Shown: in pieces, positions 10,544 to 21,798 of the stretch
Numbering within the stretch: position 1 is the stretch's first letter
Layout: every line of letters starts with the position of its first letter
DNA from: Hemerocallis citrina
Taxonomy: Eukaryota; Streptophyta; Magnoliopsida; Asparagales; Asphodelaceae
Assembly: GCA_017893485.1 (NCBI GenBank)
Contig: CM030362.1
Location: 180,465,166 to 180,529,165, forward strand
Length of the DNA: 64,000 bases
Direction of reading: 5' to 3'
Notes under the pieces: generated by a model
The model's input: only the letters and a program-made list of their open reading frames with translations
Database searches by the model: none
Told to the model about the DNA's origin: nothing
Position numbers and translations under genes: made by a program

Positions 10544-11106
10544 TCACTCCCTCCTTAGAAGAGTTCTGTCCTCAGAACTACGGCTAATGAGGTCCGAACA
10601 ACCCACTAATAGAGATCGAAACTTATAGGTAGAAATATAACTTTAGGAAATACAATCACATCAAAGAATGCAATACATCACACCAAATAGACACAATCAT
10701 ACAAAGAACTCAGAAAAGACAATCTTCCACTGCGCGACTCTGATAACTCGTCATCGGAAGCCACGCGGCAACAACTACCGAACTCCTGCATCCCACTCTG
10801 ACTTTCTGCTCATCCTCCTTCCGAGAATCGGTGGCCACTCCCTCCTTAGAAAGGACATGACTAAGGATAGCCACCTCAAACACAATTCACATTCACATCC
10901 ATATCCTATGGCAAAACTATAACCATACCATGACCTCAAACAAAACATCATATTTTAATTCTATGTGATACTCACATTCTAATGTCCACACCTAGGTACT
11001 CACTCTCTAGTGTCCACACCTAGGTACTCACTCTCTAGTGTCCACACCTAGGTTGGTTTTTATACTATGTCTATTATTACTATTGAAGCATGCTCTGATA
11101 CCAAAC
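10544..11106 (-). mobile_element. Family A internal domain, copy 1 of a tandem
   Basis: It spans polypurine tract to primer site (PBS 11092-11103, minus). By eye it is identical to 14434-14996, including a duplicated 28-bp segment around CTCACTCTCTAGTGTCCACA. An 84-codon ORF lies in both copies; it shows no known domain and I do not regard it as a gene. Confidence 0.85.
11092..11103 (-). other. Primer binding site, initiator tRNA-Met (A4)
   Basis: TGGTATCAGAGC on the minus strand next to the LTR end at 11107. Confidence 0.85.
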
Positions 11107-11814
11107 TGTAGCGCCCCGAATTTCTAAATACGAAACTTTAGAAAATACGTGGCACTTTCCCAGCGATCCACTTCAATGTAACAACATACATAGCCAAAAA
11201 CTCAAATCATTTTATTCCAAACCTTTATTACAATAATCTTTTACAATGCAGCGGAAATACAAAACACCTTAAAATACATTTAACTATTACAACTCTTTCT
11301 CTTTACAAAATTACCCAAGGCTCTATTATATCACTCATGAAATCCAAAGCTAACCCAAGCATCCAAGCTCCCAACTCTAAGCAGCTACCTGTGACACATG
11401 AGGCTAGAGTTGAACCCTAACCCCCAAACTAAAGGGGTCAGCCATAAATGGTGTGAGTGATATAAACAACGAACATAAACAAACAATAAACATAAGCAAC
11501 ATGTACTGAACAATAATACATAAACTGAACATGTAATCTGAAACAAGAACGATAGGCCAGTACATGCGTGAAGTCAAGTCGAGAAACAATAACAACGATC
11601 AAATATCCATCAATCAATCTCTCTCAAAATATGTACAGCTCAACTGTACGGCACAGTCGACTGTCTTAGGAACCAGTCGACTGTTCAGAACAAACAATAA
11701 TCCTCACATCTCTGAACATGCTCCACTGTCAATAAATCTCAATACCACAATGTATGTCCAACAATCGATCACCAATAATGCCATAGATCGGATACCCATA
11801 TACCCATCTACAAA

Positions 11815-12590
11815 AACTAAAGACAATGTAGGTCGAATACATACCCGGCATGCAATCACCCATAGTGACTCTTACACCGACGCACATATTAGTCCACAAA
11901 CAAACTAAAGATAGATCGAATACATACCCGGCATGCAATCACTCATAGTGACTCTTACACCGACGCACATATTAATCCACAAACAAACTAAAGATAGATC
12001 GAATACATACCCGGCATGCAATCACTCATAGTGACTCTTACACCGACGCACATATTAATCCACAAACAAACTAAAGATAGATCGAATACATACCCGACAT
12101 GCAATCACTCATAGTGACTCTTACACCGACGCACATATTAATCCACAAACAAACTAAAGATAGATCGAATACATACCCGGTATGCAATCACTAATAGTGA
12201 CTCTTACACCGACGCACATATTAATCCACAAACAAACTAAAGATAGATCGAATACATACCCGGCATGCAATCACTCATAGTGACTCTTACACCGACGAAC
12301 ATATTCATCTACAAACAAACTAAAGAGGGTATAGATAGAATACATACCCGGCATGCACTCACCCATAGTGACTCTTACACCGACGAACATATTCATCTAC
12401 AAACAAACTAAAGATGGTATAGATAGAATACATACCCGGCATGCAATCACACATAGTGACTCTTACACCGACGAACATATTCATCTACAAACAAACTAAA
12501 GATGGTATAGATAGAATACATACCCGGCATGCAATCACACATAGTGACTCTTACACCGACGAACATATTCATCTACAAACAAACTAAAGA
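11815..12590 (-). repeat. 83/88-bp minisatellite, 9 copies
   Basis: ACCCGG (once ACCCGA) recurs at 11843, 11926, 12009, 12092, 12175 and 12258 with an 83-bp period, then three units of about 88 bp. The two unit lengths occupy separate halves, which suggests local expansion of a 5-bp-deleted variant. Confidence 0.88.
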
Positions 12591-12619
12591 CTGAAGGAAC
12601 ACTCAAGATTATGAAAACT

Positions 12620-13375
12620 CATCAGAACCAGTCGACTTATGCGATAGTAAGTCGACTGCCCCGAGAACCAATATCCAAGATTATAACAAGTGCAGTAAGT
12701 CGACTCAAGAAAACCATCAGTCGACTTACCCGAGACAATTATCAACAATTCTCAAGAAACGTTCCAAGTGCTAACAGTATAAGATGACTTATAAAAATCA
12801 TAAGTAGACTTATCAAAGTATAAGATGACTTATAAAGATCATAAGTAGACTTATCAAAGGTATAAGATGACTTATAAAAACATAAGTAAACTTATCAAAG
12901 TATAAGATGACTTATAAAGATCATAAGTAGACTTATCAAAACATAAGATGACTTATAAAAACATAAGTAGACTTATCAAAAGTATAAGATGACTTATAAA
13001 GATCATAAGTAGACTTATCAAAAGTATAAGATGACTTATAAAAACATAAGTAAACTTATCAAAACATAAGATGACTTATAAAAATCATAAGTTGACTTAC
13101 CAGATCATAAGTCGACTTATAGAAAACATAAGTCGACTTAAAGGAGACATAAGTCGACTCATAAGAACATAAGTCGACTTATAAAAACATAAGTCAACTT
13201 ACCCGAGAGAAATTCTACAATAACTTTGAAAAATAAATTCTAAGTGTACCAGTCGACTGAGAAGGGTCTAAGTCGACTGTCCAGAACGAATTTTAGAGAA
13301 AAACTAAAGATACAGCAGCTGGGTGGTACCAGTCGACTGATACATAGTCCCAGTCGACTGTCGGCCTACAAATCT
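12620..13375 (-). repeat. Palindrome array and paired GTCGAC modules (A4)
   Basis: Alternating TAAGATGACTTATA and TAAGTAGACTTATC units, bounded by AAGTCGACTT and CAGTCGACTG palindromes, several of them paired with 20-bp spacing. Confidence 0.8.
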
Positions 13376-13956
13376 CACAAATTAGGTCTGAAATCAATAC
13401 TCAATACTGGAGTTTTCTAAAGGTTCTTGTTCATGGAAATAATTCTTAATCATGTAAAATGACAATCTCGATTACTTCTTCATTGCAGATCCATTATTCA
13501 ATCATTCAATAACTCAAAACTCAATTCTCTTGTTCTCAAATTCCTAAATCTTACATTAGGGTTTCCTTAATACTTAATTCTTCCACCAATAATAACCGAG
13601 ATCTGATTATAAACACAAGATCCAGATGTTCATACATCCGATCAAACCATACTTGAATCTTAACATGTTTTCGATCAATAAAGAATTTGTTAAACAAGAT
13701 CTACTAAACATTCGTGGATTTCTCATGCGTAATACGAATAACGACTATTGCATCGATCACATACAAGATACGGATACATCAAACAAAACAGCACACCATC
13801 ATACACACTAACAAAACCAAGTTCATATCACTCACCTTTAGAAGCAAGAAGAATCCACAAAAGCCTTCCTTTGCTAGATCCAAACTCCTTCTCCAATCAC
13901 CAAGAAAATAATATAATGAAATCTGAGTTATGCAGCGATTGACGGCTGCAACTCTC

Positions 13957-13966
13957 TTTATATAGG
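13957..13966 (-). promoter_or_regulatory. TATA box of LTR A4
   Basis: The minus strand reads GGCCTATATAAAGAG at the conserved position. Confidence 0.6.
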
Positions 13967-14433
13967 CCGGGAATTAGGTTCTAGGGTTTCCAAATACATT
14001 TGCAAAACAATCCCTTCAAAATACAATTTTATATATATCTATCTACTCTTGGAAACTCATCCAAAATTCATTAAAATTAGGATTTAATAGAAAATATACT
14101 TCTAAATCTTAACCAATACTGTTTAAAACATCCAGAATGCCAATTTTGCACTTTAGCCCTTAAAAAAGTCAATTTTGCAAATAAGTCCTTCTTTTCTCAA
14201 AAATTGCAAATAGGCACAATTAATTTCAGAAAAATCTGGAAAAATACTAAATAATTCTCAAATAATAAATAATGGTTTTTCATACGGAAAACTTAATTTT
14301 TCAAACATCTCAAAAGTCGTTTGCACGTGTACAAAAGATAAATCTTTTAGAAAATATCAATTAAATTCTCAGAAAATCATTTAAATTCGTTTTCAAATAA
14401 TTAAAATAATATTTGAAAATACGGGGTTCTACA

Positions 14434-14996
14434 TCACTCCCTCCTTAGAAGAGTTCTGTCCTCAGAACTACGGCTAATGAGGTCCGAACAACCCACTAAT
14501 AGAGATCGAAACTTATAGGTAGAAATATAACTTTAGGAAATACAATCACATCAAAGAATGCAATACATCACACCAAATAGACACAATCATACAAAGAACT
14601 CAGAAAAGACAATCTTCCACTGCGCGACTCTGATAACTCGTCATCGGAAGCCACGCGGCAACAACTACCGAACTCCTGCATCCCACTCTGACTTTCTGCT
14701 CATCCTCCTTCCGAGAATCGGTGGCCACTCCCTCCTTAGAAAGGACATGACTAAGGATAGCCACCTCAAACACAATTCACATTCACATCCATATCCTATG
14801 GCAAAACTATAACCATACCATGACCTCAAACAAAACATCATATTTTAATTCTATGTGATACTCACATTCTAATGTCCACACCTAGGTACTCACTCTCTAG
14901 TGTCCACACCTAGGTACTCACTCTCTAGTGTCCACACCTAGGTTGGTTTTTATACTATGTCTATTATTACTATTGAAGCATGCTCTGATACCAAAC
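14434..14996 (-). mobile_element. Family A internal domain, copy 2 of a tandem
   Basis: Same sequence as 10544-11106, offset 3890 bp. Primer site at 14982-14993. Together with LTR A4 this gives internal-LTR-internal, the mark of unequal recombination between LTRs of one element. Confidence 0.85.
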
Positions 14997-15101
14997 TGTA
15001 GCGCCCCGAATTTCTAAATACGAAACTTTAGAAAATACGTGGCACTTTCCCAGCGATCCACTTCAATGTAACAACATACATAGCCAAAAACTCAAATCAT
15101 A
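14997..15101 (-). mobile_element. Family A LTR end fragment
   Basis: The last ~105 bp of a minus-strand LTR (ends GGGGCGCTACA at 14997), broken at 15101. Confidence 0.8.
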
Positions 15102-15173
15102 TTAATGCCTAGTATCTTTCATGGATTTAATATTATTATCATTGAAGCATGCTCTGATGGATATGCTCTGAAG
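15102..15173 (-). other. Family A internal scrap
   Basis: The stretch ATTATCATTGAAGCATGCTCTGAT repeats (in part) the sequence beside the family A primer site near 1050-1078. A second CATGCTCTGA-like piece follows, directly before the family B LTR. Confidence 0.5.
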
Positions 15174-16030
15174 TGTAACACCCCGCAAAATTTAATTGAC
15201 AATTTTGCCCTCGGGTGTTACGCACGTGCATTTTGTACTGTTATTGATTATATCCATAATGCATTTTGATCTGTATTTTGAATTTTGATTATTTATGCAA
15301 TCCCGTATTCTTAAAATCACATTTGAGACAACTCGGATGCTAGATTTCAATCTTTGTGTTTTTACGTGCTTTTTACGTATTATCAATGCACGTGTCGATT
15401 TTGGGTATTCCACCGTTACGTGCAAAGTTTTCAATGGATTTCAATTATTTATCTTTATAAACATGTTTGAATTTGTTTTGTAAACGAAAATTCAATTTTT
15501 GACTATCTTTATTAAAATAAATTTTCTACGTGCAATACACGTGTTTTCTGTATGTTTGAGTATATTATCAAATATGTATATTAAATATACTTTCTATTGC
15601 ATTCTAATTGATTATAAATATTTTTCGGTTCATAAAGTCAATTTTTGTATTTTTGAGATTTTACGGGCGACGCACGTGTTTTGATGCACGTGTTTTAAGC
15701 GTATTATTCTTTCAAAATAATTTTCATGAAATGTTTCTTTCCATTTTATTGTGCATGAAAAGTATAATTTTTAAGTTAATTTTACATATTTATTACAAAT
15801 TTAAATAAGTTGTTTTAAAGGGATTAAATAAATAAATTGTTTTGTACACAAAGCACGTGCACGTGCACACGTGCGATGTGCACACAATTTGGGGACCGGG
15901 CTGCTGTGAGAGGAGGGAAAATTTTGGAGTTTTGATTTCGAAAATAAGAGGGAAAACAAGTTACAATTTTTATAATGGGGTGAGTGGAGTTCATGTGGGA
16001 GGTGGTTGCTATAACTACCCATTAGCTTTC

Positions 16031-16038
16031 TTATAAAA
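16031..16038 (+). promoter_or_regulatory. TATA box of LTR B1
   Basis: TTATAAAAG followed by a CT-rich leader (TCTCATTCTCTCATCTCTTC), a usual plant transcription start context. Confidence 0.6.
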
Positions 16039-16532
16039 GTGCACCCTTAATCTCTCATTCTCTCATCTCTTCTTCTCCTTCTCTCTTGCCCATGCCGAAA
16101 CCAACCAAATGGCAGCAAAGCTATTCCCATTCTCCACCTATGTCACTATTCCACTTGCCTATATACATATACTAATGTATATATATGTACATACATAGTA
16201 TGTGTACATGAAAGAAGATGAGAGTTGTTCTTGATGATTGCCGAATGAAGATGGAGATGCTCATTGATGGATGCTTGCCGAAATGTGGAGCTTGGAGGCT
16301 TGCTTTGGTGCACGGATTTCGAGGAGGATTGCAATTGGAGCTTTCTTTAGGAGCTCCTAATTCTAGGAGTTCATTTGGGTAACAAATCTTCATTTTTAGG
16401 TGGGTGTTTCTCAGGACTTCTAATATAGGGACAATGCTATAATTGTCATGATTGTTACCATGTTGCAAAAGTAAATTGAATGCGGTAGAATTGCTTGAAT
16501 ATACTATTAAAATTAAGACAAGACTGACGGTG

Positions 16533-17292
16533 CAGTCGACTGCCCTATGAGCCAGTCGACTGGTACGAAACACTACTTTTCATAATGTACTGATAAGACG
16601 TGTGTGGATAGCCATGATGGTGTGATTAATAAATGTATGTTTTTCCCTATGACACATATGATGGAGGGAAGGTAAACAAATAGAAAGAACTACGGGTGAT
16701 AACTATTTGAAGTTGTCGGCGCAGTCGACTGACTTGGTGTTAAGTCGACTGGTGCTTCGTTCTGAATGTGACTATTTGAAAGTTCCCTGAATAAAGATAT
16801 TCTAATTGTGTAGACACATGATGATGATTTAAGATCTATATCTCCAGTATCGTAAGTAAGTATGAGCAATGTGAATGCATGTTTAGAGTAGTTTTCTCTA
16901 AAAAGAGCATGTTAATAACTGGGAAAATTGTGCTGTGAATGTTACTGAGCAAGAAGAAACTCTGTTGATGAAATATGAATTGATGTATACTGTTAATTGA
17001 TATCATGACGCAAGTGCACGTAAGAACTATAAATAACTTCCCTAATTGAAATGGATCTGTCCAGTCGACCAATGTGTGTATAAGTCGACTGATCTGGACT
17101 TAGAAATTATGATGTTTGAAATATCCAGGACAGACGACTGATTACTGAACAGTCGACTGTTATGAGGATAATATTGTGAATAAGAATTGGGCGGGACAGG
17201 CGACTGGTTGAGTGCAACAGTCGACCATCCCGAGCCTTTATGAGAAAATTGTATGACTGTATAAGTCGACTGGTACCTTTCCAAGTCGACTG
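16533..17292 (+). repeat. Six paired GTCGAC palindrome modules
   Basis: Pairs begin near 16533, 16722, 17062, 17133, 17197 and 17263. Core-to-core spacing is 20 bp in four and 19-21 bp in two. Diverged members keep one intact arm, and linkers share no sequence. Confidence 0.8.
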
Positions 17293-17745
17293 TATAGAGT
17301 GGACCTTCGATAATTTGATTCATGTTATTTTGCTGTTGGTAATGATGAACTTAATGCTTTTGAATTCTGATTATGTCTGTATGAATCATGTGGAAGGAAT
17401 CATAAATGAGAATTGAGAATTTTATGAATAATTATGAAAGGCTAAATCATGGTAAGAAGTCTGTGAGACTCTAAAATGAATTATGAGCTGATGATGCTCC
17501 ATTGGGTATTGTGAATTTGAAATTGAACAAAGAGTAGCTAAGTCTCTCCGGCAGTGAATAAAATGATATTGAGACCAGGGTGGTCAAGTGAAATGAAATG
17601 ATAAGTCCGGTTGATGGAGAGGCTAACTCTAGAGCTTGATTTTTATTCATGATTCTAATGTAACTTAAATACATAGTGTGGAGGTGATGAAGGTGAGAGA
17701 AAAACATGAGTATGAGAGCTAGGGTACGGTGCGGGTGTGTGAGCC

Positions 17746-17910
17746 GCAGAATGCATGCTTGATGCGTCAAGACATGGCGCGGGCACAACTCAGTAATGAT
17801 CGGACTCTAGTCACGCTTGTGGGATGTTTTGGTGACTGCAAGAGGAGTGTGTTCAGGGAGGAGGCTGAATTGTCGCAGAATGCATGCTTGACGAGTCAAG
17901 ACATGGCGCG
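17746..17910 (+). repeat. 36-bp direct duplication with a dyad
   Basis: GCAGAATGCATGCTTGA... at 17746-17781 recurs at 17875-17910. The second copy contains CTTGAC, two bases, GTCAAG. The pair is also present in the minus-strand LTR near 45395-45550, so it is old in the family. Confidence 0.8.
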
Positions 17911-18587
17911 AAATTCTACTCCAGGGGCCAGGACATATGCTTGTACTCATAGATTCATCTAGGATACTCATTGGAATTACAGTAGTAGAATAAGTCATGG
18001 CGGGGGATTGAACCCTACTAAAATGAAGATCGTTTAAGAGGCTTGCACTCGAACCTATGTAGTATGGGATGCATAGAATTCGAACAAGTGTGCATTAGTG
18101 TCATAATTAATTAAGTAAATTGCATTAAGGATTTAAGTGCACAATCACGACACGACATCATTAAAAGTTCCCTCTTATTTTCATGCTTATGTTAAACAAG
18201 TTTGTGATTTGTAAGAAATGAGATTCATTATACTGTTTCTGGCATAGAGAGGATGGCCATGTATAATTATCGTCGGTTGAATAAACTGACGTACCCACAG
18301 TTTTTATGCAGGATAAAATTACATGTAAGAAGAATGGATGCATAAAGAGTTCATTATGTTGTTGTTCATTTATGTAAATATTGTATATTTTGCTTCCGCT
18401 GTGTAAATTTAAATGTAATGGGTTGTAAACTCCGATGTAAAAGAAAAGTTTTAAATTCCTTGTAAAGTTGTATGTGAAGAAAGCGAAAAGATCCTGAAGA
18501 ACATCTCGAACTCAGTAATTTTGGGATTCGGGGCGTTACAGAGTGCTTATCTACCCAATTACCTAATAACCCTACATCCTAAAACCC

Positions 18588-18597
18588 ATATAAATAC
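18588..18597 (+). promoter_or_regulatory. TATA box of family C LTR
   Basis: CATATAAATACTC about 70 bp upstream of a CT-rich leader; same layout as the C2 LTR (TATAAATAC, minus, near 28780). Confidence 0.55.
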
Positions 18598-18659
18598 TCT
18601 ATTATAACACCCCTACCCTAACCTAACCCTAGCCCCCATTAACCTTCATCCGCCTAAAC

Positions 18660-19330
18660 CTTATTACCCTCTACTGTGCAAACCTCCTATCACTGTTCAT
18701 CTTCTCCACCCGTCACCTCCTTCCTCCTTCTTCTTCTTCTGTGCTTCACCTCCGAAGCCGCCGCATTAAGCCGCCTTCACTCCACTTCATCGTCTTCCTC
18801 ACTGTCTCACCATCATCCCCGTCACCTTCCAATCCGTCGTTATCCCATCCCCATCTCACCATCATCGCCATCACCTTCCAATCCGTCGTCATCCTCATCC
18901 CCGTCTAGCCTTTCGCTACCCTAATCACCGCAGTCGAGCCAGTCACCTCAGTGCTCCACCCCCGAGTCGATGACCCGTCGAGCTGCTATAGCCCCTTCCT
19001 CTGTTTCATCCCGAAATAGAGCACTGTCGTTCTCCATTGCTTATCCCACCGTTGAGCCCCCCTATCGTCAACCTCCGCCAGTGCCCCGCAACTCGACCCC
19101 AGCTGTCTCTAACCCTCTGGTGGATTGCCCCTCAGTTAGCCACCATTGCCGAAACCCGTTGCTGCTCTGCCGAGCTTCATCCCGCTCTGCCTCCTCTCCT
19201 CCTTCATTTCCAATAGAGCGCAGTTGATCACCCACCGCTCGCTGCCATCGCCCTGGCCTCCCACTTTGCCGCTTGTCGTTTTCCCGACCGCTAGTCGAGC
19301 CACCGCGAGCCACCGCCACCGTGTTGTTGT
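18660..19330 (+). other. CT-rich untranslated leader of family C LTR
   Basis: Dense TCC, TCTTC and CCG content gives Ser/Pro-rich frames in several phases. The counterparts in C2, C1 and G differ strongly in length and frame, so this is most likely a leader exon and not protein-coding. Confidence 0.6.
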
Positions 19331-19624
19331 TGCTGTGTGCTATTAGGATTCAAGAGATGTTGTTTGCGGTTTGACCAAGGGATCCTTGATCTTTTGAATC
19401 TCGGCCGCCCGATCACCATCGTGATTGGGATTTTGTATTGGTGTTTGCTGTGTGTGAGAATAGGATTGGATCTTGCAACTGTTTGCTGTTGTGCGTGCTA
19501 CGTACTTCGCATGTGTTACTTCGCTGCCCGTGCTTGCCGGTGATTGCATGTGTGTCACATGGGTTTCGGGATTCACACGTGCGTCGCCACTCTATCGCCG
19601 TTCGCTCTAACTAATCCAATCAAG

Positions 19625-21442
19625 GCAAGTATCTTCTTATACAATTTGTTGTTCTAGTACAAGTTTTTTTTGAAAATACTACAAGTAGTTTGTAGTTGTG
19701 ACTCCCCTTTGGCTTATCCTTTGATGATCTCATTTTACTTGTTGCCGTCCTCATCAATTCCATGATCATAAGAGCCACAACCTTTCGTTGATATATTCGT
19801 TTCACAACTTGTTGGATCAATTTTATCATCTAATTATGTGAACACATGAAATTAAGAATCACCTTGACTTGTAGATGCATGTTGTATGATGTATGTGTTG
19901 ATTTGCTTTCTTTGAGTTGAGAAATAAATGCGACTTGCTGATTTGACACCTATTACATTCTGATTTGTATCACACACTGATTTAGACTCATAATAGTCAT
20001 CAACCATGCCACTTTTATATAAAAGAAATAACTTATGCTGCTGTCCTGTTTTTGGTCTGCTGTTTCGACCCTGATAACATCAAAATCTGGACTTGAGTTC
20101 TAAACATGAAATTTAGCCCCAGATGTCTAGTTTACTACCCTTTTGACGGAATTGAATTCCGAGTTATGGTTTGTGAGTTATTGTAGTTTTACTACTGCTG
20201 TGTCGTAGAATTCTAAATTCATAAATTTCCTGTGTTACTTGTTTTACAAATTAAATTAACTATGCTATTTGTAAGATAAAGACTTGAAATTTTGCATGCT
20301 GATACTAGACACACTAGAGGACCTTTCATAATTTTTCTGGAATTAATTAGTAAAGTTTCAGACCTGTTTCATAATTATAAACACAATTTTACAAATTCTG
20401 GCTGAACACGAATGCTACGTAGTTTGCTATTTTGACACCAATTGCTACAACCTTTATGTATCTTGTTTATATGCACTGGATTCGGCAGAGAGTCTAGTTT
20501 TCATATTTTCTGACGGATCCAGATTTTCATTCCTGTGGTAGCGGGAATCTCAGTTTTGGTATAGCAATTTCTTGCTGTCCAGAATTTGTATTTTGCTATG
20601 TTTAAATATTTGCATGTTGTTTCTTATATTTTGTGATTTAGAACATATTCCTTGCATCATATGAAATCTTGATACATCCTTGTCTTGTCTTGATTTTGTT
20701 CTCGTTATCTATTGATCATGTTTATTTTGTAATAAAAGGTTATAAGCCAGGGTTAAGGGAAAGATCTATTAGTGGCCAATATAGAAAAGTGTACTCAGAA
20801 GGGGGTAGTGTTTCCCATAATTGGCACCTAATTTGGTTACATGACATGATTTTGATTACATTTGGATAATTTGGAATAATTGATATGTTTGGTTAATATG
20901 ATTTGGTTAATATGATTTGAATTACTTGATATGGTGCTCCACTACATGATGCCTGAGTACAAAGTCCTATAGAATCCACTACGAAATCTAAACGTAACTT
21001 GATTTTATGTAGCAACCATGTGGTAAAAATCTGGGACGCATGAAGTGGTACATTAGATAAGGGTATATGAATAGACTTAAGTTGGCACTAAGCACATGCA
21101 TGATCCTGTCTGCCAGTTTCCTGATTTCGTTACAAGTTACATGATTTTGATTTATAAGTCACCTGATTTTGATCATAAGTTTGCATGAACCCATTTCCGT
21201 TACTTGTTTTCCAGTTGTAAGTTATTGTCTTTCCGTTCATATGTTTATTTCTAGTTGCATCACACTTGACTTCGTTTTATTTCATGTTCCTTGATTTTTG
21301 TCGTTGTTCCTTGTTATACCTTGGTCCTTGTTCTTATTTATATTTCCGTTTGTGTACCCTCGCTTGTACTACTTGCGGTCCGAACTTGCACTAAAGGCGT
21401 TTTTCTTTGTTTCTCTATTTTTCTTCTGCATGATATATACAG
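19625..21442 (+). other. Predicted GC-AG leader intron of family C LTR
   Basis: Donor CAAG/GCAAGTATC fits the consensus of rare GC-AG introns; acceptor ATATATACAG/ACTTTGG. About 25-30 bases later comes GGAGTTGGTGAG, similar to GGAATTGGTGAG in C2. Length 1818 nt. Confidence 0.5.
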
Positions 21443-21798
21443 ACTTTGGAGACGAGCTGCCAGAAGGAGTTGGTGAGCTAACGTTCTAAGCTTCGCTTGG
21501 GAAAATTTGCTTTAGTTATTTTGTATTTGAGTTTATTTAATTCTTGTTTCTACTTGAAACTTGTAACGGGTGTGTTGTCCCGAAGTTTTACTTTTTGATC
21601 CAGATCTTCTATTTATTTGAGAAGTTTATATTTGTTCAAGTAATTTCTATTGATTAATAATTTATTTATGTATGCGTGGTTGAGTATATTTTGTTATATT
21701 TCTTATTATGATGTAGAGTCGATCTTACAGCTTATGAATGATGAAAAAAATATTCACTGGACTTAGTCGCGTACCCGTATTCCTTTTTGGGAAGCGGG

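Larger units (their letters stand above)
11389..13835 (-). other. Predicted leader intron of LTR A4
   Basis: Minus-strand donor CTAAAG/GTGAGTGATATG and acceptor CATGTGTCACAG/GTAGCTGC; 2447 nt. The acceptor has drifted but keeps its AG. Confidence 0.45.
11107..14433 (-). mobile_element. Family A LTR A4, complete, 3.3 kb
   Basis: Full-length minus-strand LTR (3327 bp) between two identical internal domains. It carries nine minisatellite units, paired GTCGAC palindromes and a palindrome array, all inside the predicted leader intron. Confidence 0.9.
16400..18300 (+). other. Predicted leader intron of LTR B1
   Basis: Donor TTTTTAG/GTGGGTGTTTCTC matches the minus-strand LTRs at 46986 and 54475. 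The acceptor is CCCACAG/TTTT at 18300 or TATGCAG at 18311, inside the block CTGACGTACCCACAG conserved in E and H. Confidence 0.45.
15174..18540 (+). mobile_element. Family B LTR B1
   Basis: A 3367-bp LTR from TGTAACACCCCGC to GATTCGGGGCGTTACA. Flanking 5-mers TGAAG and GAGTG do not match, so a clean TSD is absent; a deletion at one side is likely, since the family C LTR to its right is also truncated. It shares its end, splice signals, paired palindromes and a 36-bp duplication with the solo LTR at 44760-47674. Confidence 0.85.
18541..21798 (+). mobile_element. Family C LTR, 5' truncated
   Basis: It ends TTTTGGGAAGCGGGGTGAGACA at 21777-21798, like the other family C LTRs. Its first ~100-600 bp are missing at the contact with B1. 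Order: TATA box, CT-rich leader, predicted GC-AG intron, short second exon, LTR end. Open frames in the leader come from composition only. Confidence 0.75.

Noticed and set aside
10668..10922. 84-codon frame repeated identically at 14558
   Set aside because: Identity reflects duplication of the non-coding family A core; the frame includes the antisense of the polypurine-like tract.
16533..17292. Paired palindromes as a CRISPR- or integron-like system
   Set aside because: Eukaryotic LTR context, no associated genes, uneven distances between pairs.
15174..18540. B1 as a clean solo LTR
   Set aside because: Flanks TGAAG and GAGTG do not match; likely a rearranged copy.
18676..19346. Possible host gene with Ser-rich N-terminus
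   Set aside because: Aligns in position with LTR leaders of family C and has no consistent frame.
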